NCBI RefSeq assembly: GCF_000430645.1
Contig: NZ_AUMK01000010.1
Coordinates: forward strand, 186,001 to 250,000
From: Aquimarina latercula DSM 2041
GTDB taxonomy: Bacteria > Bacteroidota > Bacteroidia > Flavobacteriales > Flavobacteriaceae
Direction of reading: 5' to 3'
DNA: 64,000 bases
Position numbers and translations under genes: made by a program. Each line of letters opens with the position of its first letter. Position 1 is the first letter of the stretch. The notes beneath the pieces are model-generated. The model worked only from the letters and a program-made list of their open reading frames with translations, was not told the origin of the DNA and searched no databases. Of the stretch, positions 1 to 10,800 are shown piece after piece.

Positions 1-199
1 TGGCATTTTCTTTAGTATAAATTTGTCTTTCATTATTACCCCAACCACATAAGTTAGGGCATCCATCTCCTAATTGATAATTCCAATAAGACTCATTTAA
101 CTGAGGTTCATCAAAATTTTCTTCCCAAATAATTGAATTCGATTCTTGACAAGAATAAAAGAATGATAAAAGAATAAAATAGGTTAAGAGTTTTTTCAT
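1..199 (-). CDS. GH16 family glycoside hydrolase lipoprotein, N-terminal fragment
   Basis: This gene starts at 199 and runs off the left edge, so only 66 residues are visible. They begin with a short hydrophobic signal ending in FFYSC, a lipoprotein cleavage site. The following WEENFDEP and the CGWGNNERQIYT stretch match the N-terminal strands of GH16 laminarinases (beta-1,3-glucanases). Catalytic residues lie outside the window. The start codon lies 1 base downstream of the GH3 stop codon, so the two are co-transcribed. It would be a second, surface-anchored endo-beta-glucanase of the locus. The family assignment rests on a short stretch. Confidence 0.75.
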   Translation of the reverse strand, partial: MKKLLTYFILLSFFYSCQESNSIIWEENFDEPQLNESYWNYQLGDGCPNLCGWGNNERQIYTKENA

Positions 200-200
200 T

Positions 201-2525
201 TTACTTTAATTCAAAAGTTGATTTAATAGTTTTATCAGAGCTTCCTCCTATATAGACTTCAAACCCTCCTTTTTCTACAATCCAATTATTATCATTATCA
301 TAAAACCCCAAGGTCTCAGCGTTCAATTCAAAATTAATTGTTTTAGTTTCCCCTGGTTTTAAAGAAGTCATTTCGAAACCTTTCAATTCTTTTATTGGTC
401 TTGTAACGCTTGCAAAAAGATCTTTAATATATAATTGCACCACTTCTTTTCCTTCATAATCACCTGAATTAGTTACATCAATAGACACTTTAATTTTTGG
501 AGTGTTAACCGAAATGTCTTGTGCGTCTATCTTAAAATTACTATACTCAAAACTAGTATAACTTAATCCGTGACCAAATGCATATAACGGAGTGTTCTCT
601 TGATCCGAATAATGTGACCAAAAAACAATATCAGGAGCTGGTTCTACGGGTCGACCTGTACTTTTATGATTATAATAAATCGGTACTTGACCTACATTTC
701 GAGGAAATGACATCGGTAATTTTCCGCTAGGATTATACTCTCCATATAAAACCTGAGCTATCGCGTTTCCGCTCTGTGATCCAAGGTGCCAAGCCTCGAC
801 GATAGCGGGAATATGTTCGTCTGCCCAAGTAATAGCCAATGGTCTCCCGTTGTTTAAAACTAAAACGATATTCTTATTGACTTTATAAATTTCTTCTAAA
901 AGATCTTGTTGTACGCCAGGTAGATCAAGTTCTGTTCTACTTCTGCCTTCTCCACTTTGGAAACCAACTTCACCTAAAACCATTACCACTACGTCAGACT
1001 GCGCTGCAACCTTAATTGCTTTTCCAAACTCACTTTTGTCTGTAGTATTAATTTTAGTTTCCGTTACAAATGCCGTATTTCCTAAAGAAACATCAGCTCC
1101 TTTGGCATACACTAATGTATTGCCTTTATATTGTCTCATTCCTTCTAAAACAGAAACAGCTGTATTATCATCTGCGGCAATTCTCCAACTTCCTAATGGG
1201 CTATTTTTATCTTCTGCTAAAGCTCCAATTAAAGCTATTTTCTGTCCTTCCTTTTTTAGTGGAAGTAATTTATTATCATTTTTAAGTAATACAATGGATT
1301 TTTTAGCAACATCAAGTACTGCCTCATGATTTTCTTTACTTCCTAAAATTGTTTTCTCTCTATTCGCATCACAATATTTATAGGGATCATCAAATAAACC
1401 AAGTTCATATTTTACTCTAAGAATTCTTCTTGCCGAATCCTCTATCAAATGTTCTTTTACTTTTCCTTCTTTAACTAAGTCAGCTAAATGTTCTACATAT
1501 AAATAGGATTCCATATCCATATCTGATCCCGCATTAACTGCCATTTCTGCGGCACTTTTACCGTCTTTTGCATATCCGTGAGCTATCATTTCCGTAATCG
1601 AACCCCAATCTGAAACTATAAAACCATTAAAATTCCAATCCCCTTTAAGAATATCTCTCTGTAACATTTTATTCCCTGTTGCGGGTATACCATTAAGCAC
1701 GTTAAACGAATTCATAAACGTTTTTACTCCTACTTTATTTGCAGCTACAAAGGGAGGAAAAATCATATTGTTTAAGGTAGAAGTTCCCACATCTACAGTA
1801 TTATAATCTCTTCCAGATTCAGAAAAACCATATCCTGCAAAATGTTTTGCACAAGCTGCAATTGTATAATTCTCTGATAAATCTTCACCTTGAAAGCCTT
1901 TTATTCTAGCTACCCCAATTTTAGAACCTAAAAAAGGATCTTCTCCTCCACCTTCCATAACTCTTCCCCATCTGGCATCTCTAGATATATCCAACATTGG
2001 TGCAAAAGTCCAATTAATTCCAGCTGCAGAAGCTTCCAAAGCTGCTACCTCAGCAGATTTTCTAATCGCTTCCATATCCCAGCTTGCTGATTCTGCCAAG
2101 GGAATCGGACTCATTGTTTTATATCCGTGTATAACATCAAACCCTATAATAAGAGGAATTCCTAATCTTGATTCTTCTACGGCTATTTTTTGTACTTTCC
2201 TTACATCTTCAACTCCTCTAACATTTAACATAGAGCCTACCCAACCTTTTCGTAAGTGTTCATATTTTTTAGCAGCTACTCCTTCCTTAGGTTGTGGTCC
2301 CGTTAAATCCCAAAAACCGTTATATTGATTCATCTGACCAATCTTTTCTTCTAAGGTCATAATAGCAAGAAGTGAATCTACTTTTGCTTCTATTTTACTA
2401 TCTAAACCGTCCGAAACGATTGTTGTATTAGTAGTAATACCTTCGGGTTTCTCTGAGGAAGAATTGCAACTCACTAAAAACAAACTACAAAGGATACTAA
2501 CAAATATGAAATCACTCTTTTTCAT
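201..2525 (-). CDS. bglX: GH3 beta-glucosidase (BglX-like), lipoprotein
   Basis: The product has 774 residues and hydrolyses terminal beta-glucosyl residues from oligosaccharides, probably laminarin oligomers in the periplasm. A lipoprotein signal ends in LFLVSC. The N-terminal barrel carries KHFAGYG and the nucleophile motif FIVSDWGS (Asp306), followed by the alpha/beta sandwich domain with GEGRSRTEL and a C-terminal fibronectin III-like domain, as in BglX. I chose the ATG at 2525; the frame stays open to a TTG at 2534, but an ATG followed by MKKSDF and a signal peptide is better. It is part of the beta-glucan operon between two GH16 genes. The family is certain; the exact linkage specificity is inferred from its neighbours. 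Confidence 0.93.
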   Translation of the reverse strand: MKKSDFIFVSILCSLFLVSCNSSSEKPEGITTNTTIVSDGLDSKIEAKVDSLLAIMTLEEKIGQMNQYNGFWDLTGPQPKEGVAAKKYEHLRKGWVGSMLNVRGVEDVRKVQKIAVEESRLGIPLIIGFDVIHGYKTMSPIPLAESASWDMEAIRKSAEVAALEASAAGINWTFAPMLDISRDARWGRVMEGGGEDPFLGSKIGVARIKGFQGEDLSENYTIAACAKHFAGYGFSESGRDYNTVDVGTSTLNNMIFPPFVAANKVGVKTFMNSFNVLNGIPATGNKMLQRDILKGDWNFNGFIVSDWGSITEMIAHGYAKDGKSAAEMAVNAGSDMDMESYLYVEHLADLVKEGKVKEHLIEDSARRILRVKYELGLFDDPYKYCDANREKTILGSKENHEAVLDVAKKSIVLLKNDNKLLPLKKEGQKIALIGALAEDKNSPLGSWRIAADDNTAVSVLEGMRQYKGNTLVYAKGADVSLGNTAFVTETKINTTDKSEFGKAIKVAAQSDVVVMVLGEVGFQSGEGRSRTELDLPGVQQDLLEEIYKVNKNIVLVLNNGRPLAITWADEHIPAIVEAWHLGSQSGNAIAQVLYGEYNPSGKLPMSFPRNVGQVPIYYNHKSTGRPVEPAPDIVFWSHYSDQENTPLYAFGHGLSYTSFEYSNFKIDAQDISVNTPKIKVSIDVTNSGDYEGKEVVQLYIKDLFASVTRPIKELKGFEMTSLKPGETKTINFELNAETLGFYDNDNNWIVEKGGFEVYIGGSSDKTIKSTFELK

Positions 2526-2570
2526 TATAAACAATCTAAAAATTTTATTTAAGCATTATTAATGTTAATG

Positions 2571-2601
2571 AGGAAGGCTATCTGTGGTAAATAACCTTCC
2601 T
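2571..2601. other. Intergenic hairpin between GH16 and GH3
   Basis: Inverted arms AGGAAGG (2571-2577) and CCTTCCT (2595-2601) enclose a 17-base loop in the short gap between the two hydrolase genes. No long T-run follows on the minus strand. It could be an RNA-processing or mRNA-stabilising element rather than a terminator. Function is inferred. Confidence 0.35.
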
Positions 2602-2631
2602 GCTAAAAACAATTTAAAACTAAGTGTATAT

Positions 2632-4248
2632 CTATTGATAAACTCTTACATAATCAATTTCCATAGTAGACTCTGTAAATGCAGGATCTATGGCTCCTCC
2701 AAAAGTTCCTCCCATTGCTACATTAAGTATCATAAAGAAGTCATTATTATAAAATGGCAAATTATTAGCATAAGGAAACGTGTGATATGGATTACCATCA
2801 ATAGAAAACACAATTTCCGATGATGACCATTCTACACTATATACATGAAAATCTGTAGAAGCACCTGCAATATTGGTTTCTTCAAAAATTGCATTACCTC
2901 CACTATTTCCGGGGAAATGAAGTGCACTGGATACTACGTCTTGATTGTTACCAACATGTTCCATTATATCAATTTCTCCACAATTAGGCCATCCAACTTC
3001 TGTAATATTTGAGCCTAACATCCATATAGCTGGCCAAGTACCTCCTCCTGTTGGTAATTTAGCACGAACATCTACTTTACCATAAGTAAATGAAAATAAA
3101 CCCTGAGTTTTAATTCGTGCAGAAGTATATCCTCCATTTTCTGCTCTTGCCGTTATTTTAAGTAATCCATCTTCTACAATTACATTACTAGCATCATTTG
3201 TATACGATTGCGATTCTCCATTACCCCAGCCATTATCTCCAGTGCCTAGATCATATGTCCAATTTGCTGTATTTGGAGCACCATTTGTATCGAATTCATC
3301 CGCCCAAACTAATGTATCAAAAGGAGGTTCTGCTATATCATCTGTCCCAGAATCTTCTGGTACAAATGTATGATACCAAGCTAATTGACCTCCTCCAAAA
3401 TCACTTGAAACTTCCTGAATACCTCTAACACTAAGTTTATCCGCAGTAAGTTCTAACACTTGATATTCCATAGCGCCAGACCAGTAAGATAATGTACTAT
3501 TCTCTACACTAATTATTCTTGTTCCTTCTTCGTTTTCAAAAATCACAAAACTAGTATTTGTTGCAATCTGATCTGTAATATCTCTACACTCATCTACAAA
3601 CTGCGTTGGTGTATCATTTGGAAAAAATCTAGTTACTTCTGCCCAGTTCATAAAAGTTTGATTGGCGTCACCCGTGATTAGCTCAAAACTATAATTATCA
3701 TTAGCATCATAACTAAAAACAAGTACATCATCATATATGCAAGGGTCTAATTGATTAGGAGAAGCACTAAAGAATTCTGGAAAATCATTGGTAGTCGGTC
3801 CAACACCGAAATGTCCACCAACACTACTATCCCAAATCCATCTTTTACTACCATCCCCACCAATCATCTGGAGTGTTGCTTGATCTATAAACAATCGCAC
3901 ATCTAAATCTAGTTCAATTGTTTGAGAAGAAGATGTACCTCCTGTACCAAAAGCAACTACCGTAATAAAAACCGAATATTGTCCAGATTGTGTATATCTA
4001 AACGTTTGCGATTCTCCTGGTTGTGCCACTAATGGGTCTCCATTTTGAGTAAAGAAAACATGAAAATTAAGTGCATCGTCTGCTTGTGGAGTAATTGTAA
4101 CATTACCCGTTTGCCCATCCTCTATAACCGCATCAATCTGTAGATTTGATGGCGGTAGAATTGTTCCTAATTCTGCATCATCATCCTGACAACCGAAAAA
4201 TGTTGCTAAAATTATAAATAGCAATGTTTTTTTATATATCTGTATCAT
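2632..4248 (-). CDS. GH16 endo-beta-1,3-glucanase (laminarinase) lipoprotein with PKD-like and accessory domains
   Basis: The 538-residue protein begins with a lipoprotein signal (ATFFGC). Residues about 30-120 form a PKD-like domain. Residues about 130-290 resemble the repeated C-terminal domain of the neighbouring surface glycan-binding protein (GVGP, then C-YDD-LVF, then W-HTF). The C-terminal half is a GH16 jelly roll with the catalytic motif GEIDIME: E425 as nucleophile, D427, and E430 as acid/base. GH16 enzymes with this motif cleave internal beta-1,3 (and 1,3/1,4) glucan bonds. Placement directly after SusC, SusD and the binding protein points to an outer-membrane enzyme making oligosaccharides for import. 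Confident for the family, moderately so for laminarin. Confidence 0.93.
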   Translation of the reverse strand: MIQIYKKTLLFIILATFFGCQDDDAELGTILPPSNLQIDAVIEDGQTGNVTITPQADDALNFHVFFTQNGDPLVAQPGESQTFRYTQSGQYSVFITVVAFGTGGTSSSQTIELDLDVRLFIDQATLQMIGGDGSKRWIWDSSVGGHFGVGPTTNDFPEFFSASPNQLDPCIYDDVLVFSYDANDNYSFELITGDANQTFMNWAEVTRFFPNDTPTQFVDECRDITDQIATNTSFVIFENEEGTRIISVENSTLSYWSGAMEYQVLELTADKLSVRGIQEVSSDFGGGQLAWYHTFVPEDSGTDDIAEPPFDTLVWADEFDTNGAPNTANWTYDLGTGDNGWGNGESQSYTNDASNVIVEDGLLKITARAENGGYTSARIKTQGLFSFTYGKVDVRAKLPTGGGTWPAIWMLGSNITEVGWPNCGEIDIMEHVGNNQDVVSSALHFPGNSGGNAIFEETNIAGASTDFHVYSVEWSSSEIVFSIDGNPYHTFPYANNLPFYNNDFFMILNVAMGGTFGGAIDPAFTESTMEIDYVRVYQ

Positions 4249-4294
4249 TTAAATCATTTTTAGTCTTCAACTTTACCTTTTAGTCTTATAAATT

Positions 4295-6352
4295 CTAAAG
4301 ACGTATTAGTCTATACTGCCAGAATACTCCAGAACCCGCTTCGACAATAACTGATATCGTATTTGTGTCTATAAAAGTTATACTATATGTAATAGTGCTT
4401 GGTACTGCTACATTAGGTAACTCTCCTTGGTTATTTGCTTTTGCCAAACCAATATACGCTCCATCTCCATTTACTGTTAATGTTCCTGCTGTTTCGTCAT
4501 AAATATAGCTTGCTGCATTGGATCCATCGTGAGGAGCAACTGGTGTACCACATGCATCACTTCCTCCTTGCCATCCTTCAATCCAAGATTCACCATTTAA
4601 CACGTTGCTAAAAGTACCATCAGAACTGAAAACGTAGAGATCATTATAATAACAAGCTCTTTCTGCAACACAGGCATCATCGCAAGCAAACCAACTGGTA
4701 TCTCCTGGTGTTGGACCTACACCTAAAGCTCCTGCTTCTGGGGCAAGTTTCCAAACTCCTTCAATTGGCGTTGAGTATGTTTCTCTAACTAATCTATACT
4801 GCCAAAATACTCCTGAACCAGACTCTACAATAACACTAATCGTATTATTATCAATAAATGAAACGTCATAAGTAATTGAACTAGGAACTGCAACATTAGG
4901 AAGTTCTCCCTGATTATTTGCTTTTGGCAATCCTACATAAGCTCCTTCTCCATTAATTGTTAATGTACCTGCTGCTTGATCATAGTTATATGTAGCAATG
5001 GCATTCCCGTCATATGGTGCAACCGGAGTACCACAAGCATCACTTCCTCCTTGCCATCCTTCAATCCAAGTTTCGCCTGTAAGTACATTGCTAAAACTAC
5101 CATCTGTATCGAAAACATATAAATCATCATAATAACACGCTCTTTCTGTAACGCATGCATCGTCGCAAGCAAACCAACTAGTATCACCAGGTGCTGGTCC
5201 TACACCTAAAGCTCCAGCTTCTGGGGCTAATTTCCATACTCCTTCAATACTAGCCATAACAGAACTTGTTAATTCTATATCATCAAATAAGTATTCTGAA
5301 TCGTCTCCTGCAACATCAAAATCAAAAAAGATTACTACTTTTTGATACTCATTATTAGTATCTATTGCACTGAAATCAAACTCTAATTCTTCCCAATCAT
5401 TGGCTACGGTATTAGTTACATCTACTTCGTGCGCTATATTTCCATCAGAAATATTTTCAACTTTCAATTTTATTGTTATTCCGCTTTTTGGAGAAAACAC
5501 TTTTACCTTAAACAATTTATTACTGGAGAAATCTATTGGGTTTTCTAACTGTAAAAAAGAACCTGCAAATACTTGCGCTCCAGAAGGTTTTATAGTTTGT
5601 CCAACTCTTGCACTTGTATTTAAACCTGCTTGATTTGGATTATCTATCACTTGTGAAGAAGCATCTCCAAAACTGGTAAACCCATAATTTACTGTAAATG
5701 ACTCGAAATCTACTGGCAATGTAACTGGATCATTTGCTTCTGTAATAGTCACTACTTGTGTAGCTTCTGTTGTTGCAACACCTGCTCCTCGAGCAACCAC
5801 TCTAACTGTATAATCACCAGGACTTTCATAAGTATGCTCCAATATTTCACCAGGCATTATAATTGTTGGTTCTTCATTTTCTACATCTCCAAAATACACA
5901 TCAAACAACATTGCAAAATCGGCGTTCGCACTCACCCTAACTATGGCAGGGTTTACTGTATCTTGATCTAATGTTATTTCTAAGTTTTCTGGTGCTCTAA
6001 ATGAGATTGTTAAAAGCTGAGAGAACTCACTAGTAAGTCCGGTCGCTCCAACGGCAACAACTCTTGCCGTAAAAGTACCTTCTCCATAAATATGTTCTGC
6101 GGTACTTCCTGGAGATATTATGGTTGGTTCTTCATTATCAACGTCTCCAAAATAGATCTCAAATGACGAAGTAGCTTCACCACTTGGTGTTACGGAAACG
6201 AGTCCCGTATCATCTTGCGTAATATCAAAAACTGCATTTACCTCTGTTGGTGCTGATATACCTTCAAAGGCATATGAAACATCATCTTCTTTACAACTGT
6301 TAAAACCAGCCGCTAGAATAATTATAATTAATAATGATTTTAAAAATTTCAT
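4295..6352 (-). CDS. Surface glycan-binding lipoprotein (SusE/F-position), PKD-like plus duplicated C-terminal domain
   Basis: This 685-residue lipoprotein (signal ending AAGFNSC) sits where SusE/SusF-type binding proteins usually lie, right after SusD. Two PKD-like modules cover residues about 35-205, each with a Y/FFGDV-NEEPTII segment. A jelly-roll, carbohydrate-binding-like domain follows at about 210-365 (WEELEFDFSAID). The C-terminus holds two near-identical modules of about 160 residues (IEGVWKLAPEAGALGVGP, then FACDDAC, then ACYY-DLYVF). It carries no enzyme motif. The likely role is to hold beta-glucan at the cell surface and pass it to SusCD. Not a true SusE homologue as far as I can see; the role is inferred from position and domains. 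Confidence 0.8.
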   Translation of the reverse strand: MKFLKSLLIIIILAAGFNSCKEDDVSYAFEGISAPTEVNAVFDITQDDTGLVSVTPSGEATSSFEIYFGDVDNEEPTIISPGSTAEHIYGEGTFTARVVAVGATGLTSEFSQLLTISFRAPENLEITLDQDTVNPAIVRVSANADFAMLFDVYFGDVENEEPTIIMPGEILEHTYESPGDYTVRVVARGAGVATTEATQVVTITEANDPVTLPVDFESFTVNYGFTSFGDASSQVIDNPNQAGLNTSARVGQTIKPSGAQVFAGSFLQLENPIDFSSNKLFKVKVFSPKSGITIKLKVENISDGNIAHEVDVTNTVANDWEELEFDFSAIDTNNEYQKVVIFFDFDVAGDDSEYLFDDIELTSSVMASIEGVWKLAPEAGALGVGPAPGDTSWFACDDACVTERACYYDDLYVFDTDGSFSNVLTGETWIEGWQGGSDACGTPVAPYDGNAIATYNYDQAAGTLTINGEGAYVGLPKANNQGELPNVAVPSSITYDVSFIDNNTISVIVESGSGVFWQYRLVRETYSTPIEGVWKLAPEAGALGVGPTPGDTSWFACDDACVAERACYYNDLYVFSSDGTFSNVLNGESWIEGWQGGSDACGTPVAPHDGSNAASYIYDETAGTLTVNGDGAYIGLAKANNQGELPNVAVPSTITYSITFIDTNTISVIVEAGSGVFWQYRLIRL
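4298..5248 (-). repeat. Tandem duplication encoding two copies of a ~160-residue domain
   Basis: The DNA at about 4298-4765 and 4780-5248 encodes the same module twice, with corresponding points offset by 483 bases (161 codons). Long stretches are identical or differ only at third positions, for example around the WIEGWQGGSDACGTPVAP segment. This indicates a recent in-frame intragenic duplication, probably raising binding avidity. Confidence 0.85.
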
Positions 6353-6372
6353 CTTCTTCTAATTTTTTATTT

Positions 6373-7842
6373 TTAGTATCCTGGATTTTGTTCCCATCTA
6401 TTTCCGGCCAATTGAATTTCTATTAAAGGAATAGGAAATATTTCGTGTTTTCCTATAACGAAACCATCTATTTCGGCTGCAGCTCTACCTGTTCTTACTA
6501 AATCGAAAAAATGATGTCCTTCTCCTACCAATTCTACTCGTCGTTCTTGATAAATTGCATCTGCTAAGGCAGTTCCTGTTACAGTAACATCAGGTAATTG
6601 AGCTCTAGTTCTTACTCTATTAAGGTATGTTTGCGCCTGACCATCATTACTAGGTGATTTTCGATTGTGTGCTTCTGCTGCCATCAGCAAAACATCTGCA
6701 AATCTAATTGCCCGATAATTATTAGGATTAGTAAGGTTAGCATCTCCGGTATTAAGATCTCCTTGACGAGCAATATATTTTCTATTAAAATATCCAGTAT
6801 GTTCAAAACCTATAGAAAAAGTTGCTCCTTGAGCTGCAGCCCAAGCATCTATATCCAAAATAGCTACATCTAGTCTAATATCTCCAACTTCAAATGCATC
6901 TACAACTTCTTGAGTAGGTACATTAAAGCTAAAACCTGAATCAAATAATGGTCCCGAATAATTTCTGATTCCATTAAAACCAACAGCTACATTACCTTCA
7001 CTACATTGTAAACAACCAAAACCAGCACCTTCTACATCTGTATATTGTACTTCGAAAACGGATTCAATATTATTTTCTCCTTCTTGCTCAAAAATTGTAT
7101 TGTAATCAGTCACTAAATCGTAAGGTCCTGCAATCACAAGATCTAACACATCTGCAGCTTCCGTAAATTTATCTTGAAATAAATATACCTTACCTAAAAG
7201 CGCTCTTGCTGCTCCTTGAGTTACTCTTCCAGTTTCTGCTTGTGTTACTGGTAAATTATCAGCTGCGAATTGTAAATCTTCCTCTATCAGTGCATATACA
7301 TCTTCTTTAGCAGATCTATCTATACCGGTTTCTTCTCCAAATAAAATTCTTTTATCTATTGCCAATGGCACATCTCCAAACCATTTAACTAATTCAAAAT
7401 AATAGTAAGCTCTTAAAAATCTGGTCTGAGCGATCACTTCATCTTTTCCAGAAAAATCGGTTTTATCCTGAAACTCCATAATATAATTCGCTCGATTAAC
7501 TCCAGCATACATCCAACTCCATATATCTCTAAGTTGTGCATTAACAGGCGTATGCATCATGTCATCTATTTCCTGTATACCAGGTGTATCTGATGCGCTT
7601 TCTCCACCAGCCAATGTGTTATCAGATGCAATCTCTCCTAACATTACATTGATATAGGTAGACTGCAATAGATCGTAAGCTCCTATCAATGCGTTTTGAT
7701 AATCTTCTTCGCTATTAAAAAAGTCTTCTGAATTTTCATCCTCTGAAGCTACATCTACAAAATCGTCACTACAGGAAAAAATTATAGTAAATAGTGCTAA
7801 AAAGACTACTACCAATTTGATATTATTTTTCATCTTTTTCAT
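6373..7842 (-). CDS. susD: SusD/RagB family nutrient-binding outer membrane lipoprotein
   Basis: The 489-residue lipoprotein (signal ending FTIIFSC) has the SusD architecture: an N-terminal SusD-like region (NSEEDYQNALIGAYDLLQS) with TPR-like helices (RAYYYFELVKWFGDVPL) and a C-terminal RagB/SusD domain ending in RFADVLLMAAEA and a conserved WEQNPGY terminus. SusD forms the lid on the SusC channel and captures the oligosaccharide. It lies 5 bases after susC and upstream of the binding protein and glucanases, so it belongs to the same transcript. The symbol is used in the generic family sense. Confidence 0.95.
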   Translation of the reverse strand: MKKMKNNIKLVVVFLALFTIIFSCSDDFVDVASEDENSEDFFNSEEDYQNALIGAYDLLQSTYINVMLGEIASDNTLAGGESASDTPGIQEIDDMMHTPVNAQLRDIWSWMYAGVNRANYIMEFQDKTDFSGKDEVIAQTRFLRAYYYFELVKWFGDVPLAIDKRILFGEETGIDRSAKEDVYALIEEDLQFAADNLPVTQAETGRVTQGAARALLGKVYLFQDKFTEAADVLDLVIAGPYDLVTDYNTIFEQEGENNIESVFEVQYTDVEGAGFGCLQCSEGNVAVGFNGIRNYSGPLFDSGFSFNVPTQEVVDAFEVGDIRLDVAILDIDAWAAAQGATFSIGFEHTGYFNRKYIARQGDLNTGDANLTNPNNYRAIRFADVLLMAAEAHNRKSPSNDGQAQTYLNRVRTRAQLPDVTVTGTALADAIYQERRVELVGEGHHFFDLVRTGRAAAEIDGFVIGKHEIFPIPLIEIQLAGNRWEQNPGY

Positions 7843-7847
7843 CTTGA

Positions 7848-10800
7848 TTAAAATTTAAGATTTACACCTAATAAATATGTTCTTGGTACAGGATAAAACC
7901 CTTGATCAATACCTGCTCCTATTGGACTTGCAGTGTTTGGATCTGGATTAGATTGATACGCTGATGGATCATATCCTTGATACTCCGTAAATGTGTATAA
8001 ATTATTTACGGATGCATAAATTCTAAATTTGTCCACACCAATTGGTTTCATAAATTGATCCGAAAAGGTATATCCCAATTGTATATTTTGAATTCTTAGA
8101 TAAGAACCATCTTCTACATAAAAACTAGAAAACAAACTATTAGAATTAGCACCTGTCGTTACTCTTGGAAATGAATTCGTAGTTCCTTCGCCTGTCCAGC
8201 GATTTAAAAATGCATTACTTCTATTTACTAACGGCTGATTTCGCTCATAATTCCTAACAATATCATTCCCTACCGAAGCGAATGCATATGTTGTAAAGTC
8301 AAAATTCTTGTATTCAAAACCAACATTTAGACCCATAGTAGCATCTGGAATAGGATTTCCAATATCCGTTCTATCATCAGAATTAATTTCTCCATCTCCA
8401 TTTACATCAACGTATCTAAGATCACCTGGAGCAGCATTTGCTTGCGTTGCGTGAGCATCTACTTCTGATTGATTCTGAAAAATTCCATCTGTTTGGAGTC
8501 CATAAAAATAACCAATCGGTTTACCCGCTTCCATTCTTGAAGGAGGATCTTGACCTACTCCAAAAGAACCACCAGCAATAAAACTATTTTCGCTATTTAC
8601 TGATACTACTTCATTATCTAAAGTCGTAAGATTAAAACTTATGTTGAACTTAAAATCTTCTGAAAATTGATCATTATAACTTATTAAAAACTCATACCCT
8701 TTATTTTCTACAATACCAGCATTAATAATTGGTGGAGCTGATCCTGGTGCCGAAACCCCCAAAATTCCTGAAACAGGTGCAACAACTAGTAAATCTTCTG
8801 TTCTTTTTTTGAAATAATCAAATGTGATATCTATTTTATTATTAAACAGCCTTGTATCAAACCCTATATCCAAAGTCTTTTGTTGTTCCCATTTAATTTC
8901 TGGATTTGATAATTGCCCAATGGCAGTACCTATTATTAATTCATCATCAATTACATAAGCTCCTTCTCCGTTTAATAATGAAACAAATCCAAAATCACCT
9001 ATTCTATCATTTCCAATAACCCCATAACTTCCTCTAAGTTTCAAGAAATTTAGCCAACTACTATTATTCAAGAATGACTCGTCTGATACTACCCAACCGA
9101 CTGAAGCAGAAGGAAAATATCCAAACTTGTTTTTGGGTCCAAATTTTGTAGATCCATCTCTTCTAATTACAGCAGAAAGTAGGTACTTCCCCTTATAACC
9201 ATATTGTAATCTTGTGAAATACGATAGTAACCTACTATCGAAAGTGTTTCCTCCATTCTGAAAATTATCGACTACGTCCGATGCTTGCGAAATATTAGCA
9301 TTATCATATGAATTATCAATAATATCGAAACCGGTAAAACCCGTAAATGTTCCCGTTGTTTTAAAAACAGACATTCCTAATAATACTTTTACATCGTGAT
9401 CATCAGCAAATACTTTTTCATATTTTAGAAAATTATCCCAAGTAAAATCTCTAAAGAAATTTTTAAACTCTGTAACACTACTTCTATCTACATTAAACAC
9501 TTTTCCTGATCCGTAAAACACTTCTGGAGAAAAGACTTTACCATCAACTTCTGAATAATTAAACTGAAACCTTGATTCTGCTGTAAAATTGCTTAGAAAA
9601 TTATATCTCAATCCAAAAGTTGCTCCAACTCGATTAACTCTTGTATTATTAAACGTATTTTCTATTTGCGCTATTGGATTAATCACTTCATTTCCTAAAC
9701 CTTCTGCCAAAGTAAAATCTCCATTTTCATCTCTAACTGATAATGTAGGAGCCATATTTAAAGCATTAAACAAAACAGATCCTAACGTATTTTCTAATAA
9801 TGTTTCCCTATTAGTCTGTGTAAAAATCCCTGAAGTTGTGAACTTAAAGTTTTTAGCAAAATCTAAACTGTAATTTAATCTCCCTGTAAAACGTTCGAAA
9901 TTAGCATCTGATCCACCTACAATTCCATCCTGTGTCAAATAAGAAGCTCCTCCTGAATATGTGGAGTTTTCACCACCACCAGAAACATTAAGATTTATAT
10001 TAGAAATTGCTGCTGTTCTAAAAATTTCATCTTGCCAATCTGTTCCCTCACCTAATACGGTAAAATTAGGAAATGGCGGAGTTTGCCCACCAGCAGCAAA
10101 CGACTCATTAATAATAACACCGTATTCTGTGGCGTTAAGTACCGGTAATCTTCTTGTAGTTTCCTGAAAACCAGCATAAGAGTCTACTTCGAATTTTAAA
10201 TCTGTATTGCGAACTCCTGACTTCGTTGTAATAAGAATTACACCATTTGCCGCTCGCACACCATAAATACCAGCGGTAGCATCTTTAAGTACATTAATAC
10301 TTTCTATATCATTTGGATTTAGTACACTAAGATCCTCTATTACATTTCCATCTACCAAGATCAATGGTCTACTATCTCCATTTGTAGATATTCCACGGAT
10401 GGATATCGTAGAACTACTTCCGGGAGATCCAGATTGTGATGTGACATTTACACCTGCTACCTGCCCTTGCAGTGCTTGTTCTATTCGTACCGGATTTAAT
10501 TCTTCAATAGTTTCAGCTCCCACAACAGAAACTGCTCCAGTAATTTCTTTTTTAGTCTGTGTTCCATATCCTATTACAATGACCTGTTCTAGAGATTCAC
10601 TATCCTCCTCCATTATAATATTAATAACAGGATTCTGACCAACTGTAATTTCTTGAGTAGTAAAGCCTACATATGAAAAGGATACAACACTTCCAACAGA
10701 TACACTGTTTAAACTGTAGTTTCCATTAAAATCTGTCACTGCTCCGTTAGAAGTATTTTTAACAATGACATTCACTCCTGGTAACTCTAGTCCATTGGCA

